Positions 59,295-64,000 of a DNA stretch of 64,000 bases are shown piece by piece. The stretch's first letter is position 1, and every line of letters begins with the position of its first letter. Origin of the DNA: Cupriavidus sp. D39 (lineage in GTDB: Bacteria; Pseudomonadota; Gammaproteobacteria; Burkholderiales; Burkholderiaceae); contig NZ_JAPNLE010000009.1 of the NCBI RefSeq assembly GCF_026627925.1, positions 4,650,001-4,714,000 of the forward strand. The letters are read 5' to 3'. The notes under the pieces were generated by a model. It did no database searches. It was not told where the DNA came from and was given only the letters and a program-made list of their open reading frames with translations. The translations under genes and the position numbers were made by a program.

Positions 59295-61079
59295 ATGACC
59301 TACCGTGCCCCGCTCAAGGACATGCTGTTCGTGATGAACGAACTGGCTGATCTTGACGCCGTCAGCAAGCTGCCCGGCTTCGAGGACGCCACGCCGGAGA
59401 CGGCGCAGGCGGTGCTCGACGAGGCGGCCAAATTCAACGAACAAGTGGTGGCGCCGCTCAACCGCATCGGCGACATCGAGCCCAGCAGCTGGAAGGACGG
59501 CGTGGTCACCACCACACCCGGTTTCAAGGACGCGTTCCGCCAGTTTGGCGAAGGTGGCTGGCAGGGCGTGCTGCATCCGCAGGAGTTCGGTGGCCAGGGC
59601 TTGCCCAAGCTGATCGCCACGGCCTGCAACGAGATGCTGAACACGGCGAACCTGTCGTTCGCGCTGTGCCCGTTGCTGACCGACGGCGCCATCGAGGCCC
59701 TGCTGACCGCGGGCAGCGACGCGCAGAAGGCCACCTTCCTGCCCAAGCTGATCTCCGGCGAATGGACCGGCACCATGAACCTGACCGAGCCGCAGGCCGG
59801 CTCGGACCTGGCCGCCGTGCGTACGCGTGCGGAGCCGCAGGGCGATGGCACCTACAAGGTGTTCGGCACCAAGATCTTCATCACCTACGGTGAGCACGAC
59901 ATGGCGCAGAACATCGTCCATCTGGTGCTGGCGCGCACGCCCACGGCACCCGAGGGCGTCAAGGGCATCTCGCTGTTCATCGTGCCCAAGTTCCTGGTGG
60001 GTGAAGACGGCTCGCCGGGCGCGCGCAACGACGCGCACTGCGTGTCGATCGAGCACAAGCTGGGCATCAAGGCCAGCCCCACAGCCGTGCTGCAGTTCGG
60101 CGACCACGGCGGCGCCATCGGCACGCTGGTCGGCGAGGAAAACCGCGGCCTGGAATACATGTTCATCATGATGAACTCGGCGCGCTTCTCGGTTGGCATG
60201 CAAGGCGTCGCCGTGTCGGAGCGGGCCTACCAGCAGGCCGTGAATTTTGCCCGCGAGCGCGTGCAAAGCCGTCCGGTCGATGGCTCGGCGCGCGAGGCGG
60301 TGACCATCATCCATCACCCGGACGTCAAGCGCATGCTGATGACCATGCGCTCGCTGATCGAAGGCGCGCGTGCGGTAGCGTATGTGGCCGCGGCGGCGTG
60401 CGACACGGCGCACCAGCACGCCGACGAAGCGGTGCGCAAGCAAAGCCAGGCGTTCTACGAGTTCATGGTGCCCATCGTCAAGGGCTGGAGCACGGAGCTG
60501 TCGATCGATGTGACCAGCCTGGGCGTGCAGGTGCACGGCGGCATGGGCTTCATCGAGGAAACCGGCGCGGCCCAGCACTATCGCGATGCCCGCATCCTGC
60601 CGATCTACGAAGGCACGACCGCGATCCAGGCCAACGATCTCGTCGGCCGCAAGACGGTGCGCGACGGTGGTGCGGTGGCCCGGGCGATCTGTGCGCAGAT
60701 CGCCGAGACCGAAGCGGCGCTGGGCAAGCATGGTGGCGCGGCGTTCACCGCGGTGCAGGCGCAACTGGCCAAGGGGCGCGCGGCACTGGAGGCCGTGGTG
60801 GCGTTCGTCGTGGCCAACGCCAAGTCGGATCCCAATGCCGTGTTTGCCGGCAGCGTGCCTTACCTGAAGCTCTGCGGCATCGTGTTTTCGGGCTGGCAGC
60901 TTGGCCGGGCGATGCTGGCCGCGGATGCGAAGCGTGGCGAGGATCCGTCCTTCCACGACGCCAAGATTGCTACCGCGCATTTCTTCGCGGAGCACATCTT
61001 GTCGCAGGCATCGGGTTTGCGCGATGCCATCGTGGCGGGTGCGGCGCCGGTCAATGCGTTGAGCGAAGCGCAGTTCTGA
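59295..61079 (+). CDS. Acyl-CoA dehydrogenase, C-terminally extended type
   Basis: 594-residue FAD enzyme (N-terminal, middle and C-terminal acyl-CoA dehydrogenase domains plus an extra C-terminal domain, about 460-590). Segments: GEWTGTMNLTEPQAGSDLAA, FITYGEHDMAQNIVHLVLAR, GEENRGLEYMFIMMNSAR and GMGFIEETGAAQHYRDARILPIYEGT. The length and EETGAAQ..R motif resemble DmdC-like or AidB-related long-chain types. Electrons pass to ETF, whose genes lie upstream. The substrate is not known. Confidence 0.9.
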   Translation: MTYRAPLKDMLFVMNELADLDAVSKLPGFEDATPETAQAVLDEAAKFNEQVVAPLNRIGDIEPSSWKDGVVTTTPGFKDAFRQFGEGGWQGVLHPQEFGGQGLPKLIATACNEMLNTANLSFALCPLLTDGAIEALLTAGSDAQKATFLPKLISGEWTGTMNLTEPQAGSDLAAVRTRAEPQGDGTYKVFGTKIFITYGEHDMAQNIVHLVLARTPTAPEGVKGISLFIVPKFLVGEDGSPGARNDAHCVSIEHKLGIKASPTAVLQFGDHGGAIGTLVGEENRGLEYMFIMMNSARFSVGMQGVAVSERAYQQAVNFARERVQSRPVDGSAREAVTIIHHPDVKRMLMTMRSLIEGARAVAYVAAAACDTAHQHADEAVRKQSQAFYEFMVPIVKGWSTELSIDVTSLGVQVHGGMGFIEETGAAQHYRDARILPIYEGTTAIQANDLVGRKTVRDGGAVARAICAQIAETEAALGKHGGAAFTAVQAQLAKGRAALEAVVAFVVANAKSDPNAVFAGSVPYLKLCGIVFSGWQLGRAMLAADAKRGEDPSFHDAKIATAHFFAEHILSQASGLRDAIVAGAAPVNALSEAQF

Positions 61080-61098
61080 GCCTCCTGATCCCGGCAAG

Positions 61099-61128
61099 AA
61101 AAAGGCGGCCCCGCGGGGCCGCCTTTTT
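61099..61128. terminator. Terminator between acyl-CoA dehydrogenase and dadA
   Basis: A perfect 14-bp stem (AAAAAGGCGGCCCC with GGGGCCGCCTTTTT) with a 2-nt loop. It serves both converging genes. Confidence 0.93.
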
Positions 61129-61153
61129 ATCGCGCGTTGGAACAGTGCGCGGG

Positions 61154-62458
61154 TCAGGCCGTCGCGTGACGCGGCGCGGCGTGCGTTCTCGCCGGCTTGA
61201 GATAGCGCATGACCGAGAGGTCGTCCGCGCGGATCGCCGGCGCGGTGCCGGACACCAGGTCCGACAGCAGCTTGCCCGAGCCGCAGGCCATGGTCCAGCC
61301 CAGCGTGCCGTGGCCGGTATTGAGCCACAGTCCCTTGAGCGGCGTGGGGCCGACGATGGGGGTGCCGTCCGGCGTCATCGGGCGCAGGCCAGTCCAGAAG
61401 CTGGCGCGGCTGACATCGCCCGCGCCCGGGAACAGGTCCGTGACCACATGCTCCAGCGTGCGGCGCTTGGCCGGGTCGAGCGAGCGGTCGTAGCCGACGA
61501 TCTGCGCCATGCCGCCTACGCGGATGCGATCGTCGAAGCGCGTGATCGCCACCTTGAACGTTTCGTCGAGCACGGTGGAAACGGGGCTGCGGTCCGCATT
61601 GGTCATGGGCACCGTGAGCGAGAAGCCCTTGAGCGGATAGACCGGCAGGTTCGACAGGCCCGGCAGGATGTTCTTCACGAACGGCGTCGACCAGCTACCC
61701 AGCGCTACCACGACCAGGTCGGTCAAGACGGGCTCGCCGCCAACCATGGCGCCGGTAACGGCATCGCCCTTGGTCAGCAGCCCGTCGATGGAGCGGTTGT
61801 AGTGGAACTGCACGCCCAGGCCCTCGGCCATGGCGGCGAGTTGCCGGGTGAACAGCTGGCAGTCGCCGGTTTCATCGTTGGGTAGCCGCAGGCCGCCGCT
61901 CAGCTTGTGGCTGACGGCGGCCAGGGCCGGTTCGCTGGCGGCGAGTTCCTCGCGCGATAGCAACTGGTAGGGCACGCCGGCTTGTTCCAGCACGGCAATG
62001 TCCTTGGCGGCACCGTCGAGCTGCTCGGCGGTGCGGAAGAGTTGCAGCGTGCCTTGCTGGCGGCCTTCGTAGGCGATGCCGGTATCGGCGCGCAGGGCCC
62101 GGATGCAGTCGCGGCTGTACTCGGCCAGCCGCACCATGCGCTCCTTGTTGACGGCATAGCGCTCGGCGCTGCAGTTCATCAGCATCTGCCACATCCATTG
62201 GAGCTGGAACAGCGTACCGTCCGGCTTGATGGAGAGCGGGGCGTGCTCTTGGAACATCCACTTGATGGCTTTGAGCGGCACGCCGGGCGCGGCCCAGGGC
62301 GATGCATAGCCCGGGGAGATCTGGCCGGCATTGGCAAAACTGGTCCCAAGCGCGGGCGCGGCCTCACGGTCGATCACGGTGACTTCATGGCCGGCACGGG
62401 CCAGGTACCAGGCGCTGGTAACGCCAATTACGCCACTGCCAAGAACGAGAACGCGCAT
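61154..62458 (-). CDS. dadA: D-amino acid dehydrogenase
   Basis: 434-residue FAD flavoprotein that oxidises D-alanine and other D-amino acids. The FAD motif [17 protein letters not shown] opens the protein, followed by [20 protein letters not shown], and the C-terminal block [19 protein letters not shown] and [17 protein letters not shown]. It is divergently encoded from an Lrp-type regulator, which probably responds to alanine or a related amino acid and controls it. Confidence 0.93.
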   Translation of the reverse strand: MRVLVLGSGVIGVTSAWYLARAGHEVTVIDREAAPALGTSFANAGQISPGYASPWAAPGVPLKAIKWMFQEHAPLSIKPDGTLFQLQWMWQMLMNCSAERYAVNKERMVRLAEYSRDCIRALRADTGIAYEGRQQGTLQLFRTAEQLDGAAKDIAVLEQAGVPYQLLSREELAASEPALAAVSHKLSGGLRLPNDETGDCQLFTRQLAAMAEGLGVQFHYNRSIDGLLTKGDAVTGAMVGGEPVLTDLVVVALGSWSTPFVKNILPGLSNLPVYPLKGFSLTVPMTNADRSPVSTVLDETFKVAITRFDDRIRVGGMAQIVGYDRSLDPAKRRTLEHVVTDLFPGAGDVSRASFWTGLRPMTPDGTPIVGPTPLKGLWLNTGHGTLGWTMACGSGKLLSDLVSGTAPAIRADDLSVMRYLKPARTHAAPRHATA

Positions 62459-62567
62459 AGTCGGAAGCTCGCAACCAAGAAATAGAATGGATAAAGTATT
62501 TACATCTATACTATTGAAATATTGGTAGTCATAGTTGTCGTAATTTTCAGGGAAACAGGAAGAACTA
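62459..62567. promoter_or_regulatory. Divergent dadA / lrp promoter region
   Basis: About 109 bp that are AT-rich in an otherwise GC-rich window, with a TATACT on the plus strand (near 62507) and TATAGAT on the minus strand. The AT-rich palindrome-like stretch GTATAGATGTAAATAC on the minus strand is a plausible Lrp-family operator. Exact promoters are not resolved. Confidence 0.45.
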
Positions 62568-63071
62568 ATGAGAACAAGTCGTCAGCCCGTGCGCAGCCTG
62601 GACCGGCTGGATCGGAAGATCCTGGCTTTGCTCCAGGCGGACGGGCGCATGTCGATGAAGGAACTGGCGGAAGCGGTCGGCCTGACCATCACGCCATGCA
62701 TCGAGCGGGTCAAACGCATGGAGCGCGACGGCGTCATCATGGGCTATTACGCGCGCCTGAATCCCGCGCTGCTCGGCAGCGGCCTGCTGGTGTTTGTCGA
62801 GATCTCGCTGGGCAACAAGTCCGGCAATATGTTCGAGCAGTTTCGCCGCGAGGTGTCGCGCATCCCGGAGGTACTTGAGTGCCATCTGGTCTCGGGCGAT
62901 TTCGACTACCTGATCAAGGCCCGCATCCGCGAGATCGGCGAGTATCGCCGCCTGCTGGGCGACATCCTGCTGCAGTTGCCGGGCGCCGCGCAGTCCAAGA
63001 GCTACGTGGTGATGGAAGAGATCAAGGAAACGCTGGCGATTGCGGTCGACGAGAAGGCCCCGCACGCCTGA
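62568..63071 (+). CDS. Lrp/AsnC-family transcriptional regulator
   Basis: 167 residues. Helix-turn-helix [20 protein letters not shown] and [20 protein letters not shown], then an AsnC effector domain ([15 protein letters not shown]). The divergent dadA suggests it is the alanine-responsive regulator of D-amino acid catabolism (DadR/BkdR-like). Encoded by one gene, no partner downstream. Confidence 0.9.
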   Translation: MRTSRQPVRSLDRLDRKILALLQADGRMSMKELAEAVGLTITPCIERVKRMERDGVIMGYYARLNPALLGSGLLVFVEISLGNKSGNMFEQFRREVSRIPEVLECHLVSGDFDYLIKARIREIGEYRRLLGDILLQLPGAAQSKSYVVMEEIKETLAIAVDEKAPHA

Positions 63072-63105
63072 AGCCGCGCTGGCCTGCTGTATCTGGCAAC
63101 ACGGC

Positions 63106-64000
63106 CTAGAACAGCGACATCTGCGGCGCGGCGCTCGCCCGGGAAAAATGCTCTGTGGTCAGGGGATGGCGCTCGGCGTTAAGCCCGAAGCGCTGGCAGG
63201 CGAGCTTGAAGCGCTTGCGCAGCAGTTCGGCAAAGATGCCCGTGCCGGTCATGCGCGTGCCAAACCGGGAGTCGTAGGCCTGGCCCCCGCGCATTTGCGC
63301 AACCAGGCTCTCCACATGCCGGGCGCGCAGCGGATGGTAGGTGGCCAGCCACTCGGAGAACAGCTGCTCCACCTCGCGCGGCAGGCGCAGCAGGATATAC
63401 GCCGCCGTTTTCGCCCCGGCCTTGGCTGCCGCCTCGAGGATGGACTCCATTTCCGGATCGGTCAGGCTCGGAATGACCGGCGCCACCATCACCCCCACCG
63501 GAATGCCGGCCTCGCTCAGCGCTGCGATGGCGGCCAGGCGGCGCGCCGGCGCGCTGGCGCGGGGCTCCAGCGTGCGGGCGATTTCATTCTTGAGCGACGT
63601 GACCGACATATGGACTCGGACCAGGTTCTTGGCCGCCATGCGCTGCAGGATGTCGATGTCGCGCGTGACCACGCCCGACTTGGTCGTGATGGCCACCGGA
63701 TGGTTGAACCGCTCCAGCACTTCCAGGATGCCGCGCGTGATCTTGAGATCCCGCTCGATGGGCTGGTAGGGGTCGGTATTGGCTCCCAGCGCGATTACCG
63801 TCGGTACATAGTTGCGGTGAGCCAGCTCGGCCTCGAGCAGGGCGGCGGCGTTGTCTTTTGCGTACAGGCGGGTTTCGAAGTCGAGGCCCGGCGAAAGCCC
63901 CAGATAGGCATGGCTGGGCCGGGCATAGCAATAGATGCAGCCATGCTCGCATCCGCGGTACGGATTGATGGACGCGTCGAACGGCAGGTCTGGCGACTGG
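63106..64000 (-). CDS. Radical SAM protein (PA0069 / SplB-like), 5' truncated
   Basis: The frame is open to the window edge. The visible 297 residues hold the iron-sulfur motif CEHGCIYCYARP (CxxxCxxC) within NPYRGCEHGCIYCYARPSHA, then LGANTDPYQPIE and a TIM-barrel rest (ITTKSGVVTRDIDILQRMA). This is the family often annotated PA0069 radical SAM protein, related to spore photoproduct lyase-like proteins. Its function is not established. The first residues lie beyond the window. Confidence 0.88.
   Translation of the reverse strand, partial: QSPDLPFDASINPYRGCEHGCIYCYARPSHAYLGLSPGLDFETRLYAKDNAAALLEAELAHRNYVPTVIALGANTDPYQPIERDLKITRGILEVLERFNHPVAITTKSGVVTRDIDILQRMAAKNLVRVHMSVTSLKNEIARTLEPRASAPARRLAAIAALSEAGIPVGVMVAPVIPSLTDPEMESILEAAAKAGAKTAAYILLRLPREVEQLFSEWLATYHPLRARHVESLVAQMRGGQAYDSRFGTRMTGTGIFAELLRKRFKLACQRFGLNAERHPLTTEHFSRASAAPQMSLF

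Overview
The window is a high-GC betaproteobacterial chromosome segment of the Cupriavidus/Ralstonia type (Burkholderiaceae). Three things point there: a tmRNA whose tag reads ANDERYALAA, a tandem pair of cyanophycin synthetases followed by a DUF1854 gene, and the conserved backbone gph-ubiG-ompA-gyrA-serC-pheA-hisC-tyrA-aroA-cmk-rpsA-ihfB-lapAB. The species cannot be fixed from sequence alone.

Layout. 0-9.8 kb: end of an amino-acid ABC permease; two leftward cyanophycin synthetase genes; a divergent, probably cyanophycin-linked ABC exporter with a DUF1854 partner; a lipoprotein. About 10.2-24.3 kb: a 14-kb integrated element at the 3' end of ssrA (tmRNA). It has a P4-type integrase next to tmRNA, an AlpA-like regulator, a Rha-like regulator, a C4-like antisense RNA, a chain of small overlapping genes and a large primase-helicase. 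It has no capsid, tail or conjugation genes. Two clusters of TGGTGAC iterons lie near its two ends, the right one with a perfect DnaA box, which looks like a P4/PICI-like satellite replicon. Between primase and integrase lies a cargo zone: two membrane-anchored unknown proteins, 278-bp tandem repeats, an integrase relic and a HEPN-like protein. 24.3-40.4 kb: tmRNA, phosphatase, ubiG, ompA, gyrA, serine and aromatic amino-acid genes, cmk, rpsA, ihfB. 40.5-43.2 kb: a complete-looking group II intron with reverse transcriptase/HNH maturase in the leader of lapAB. 43.3-51.5 kb: envelope/LPS genes (lapAB, ugd, hldE-type kinase, hldD), a ComEA-like protein, a uracil permease, cysM. 51.6-64 kb: mltB, an HDAC-family hydrolase, an enoyl-CoA hydratase, metNIQ, etfBA with an acyl-CoA dehydrogenase, dadA divergent from an Lrp regulator, and the end of a radical SAM gene.

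About thirteen apparent single-base indels, most in short homopolymer runs, break reading frames, including those of essential genes (gyrA, serC with two, pheA, tyrA, ompA). The simplest explanation is uncorrected sequencing error, so the broken genes are described here as real genes with a frameshift in this copy of the sequence.
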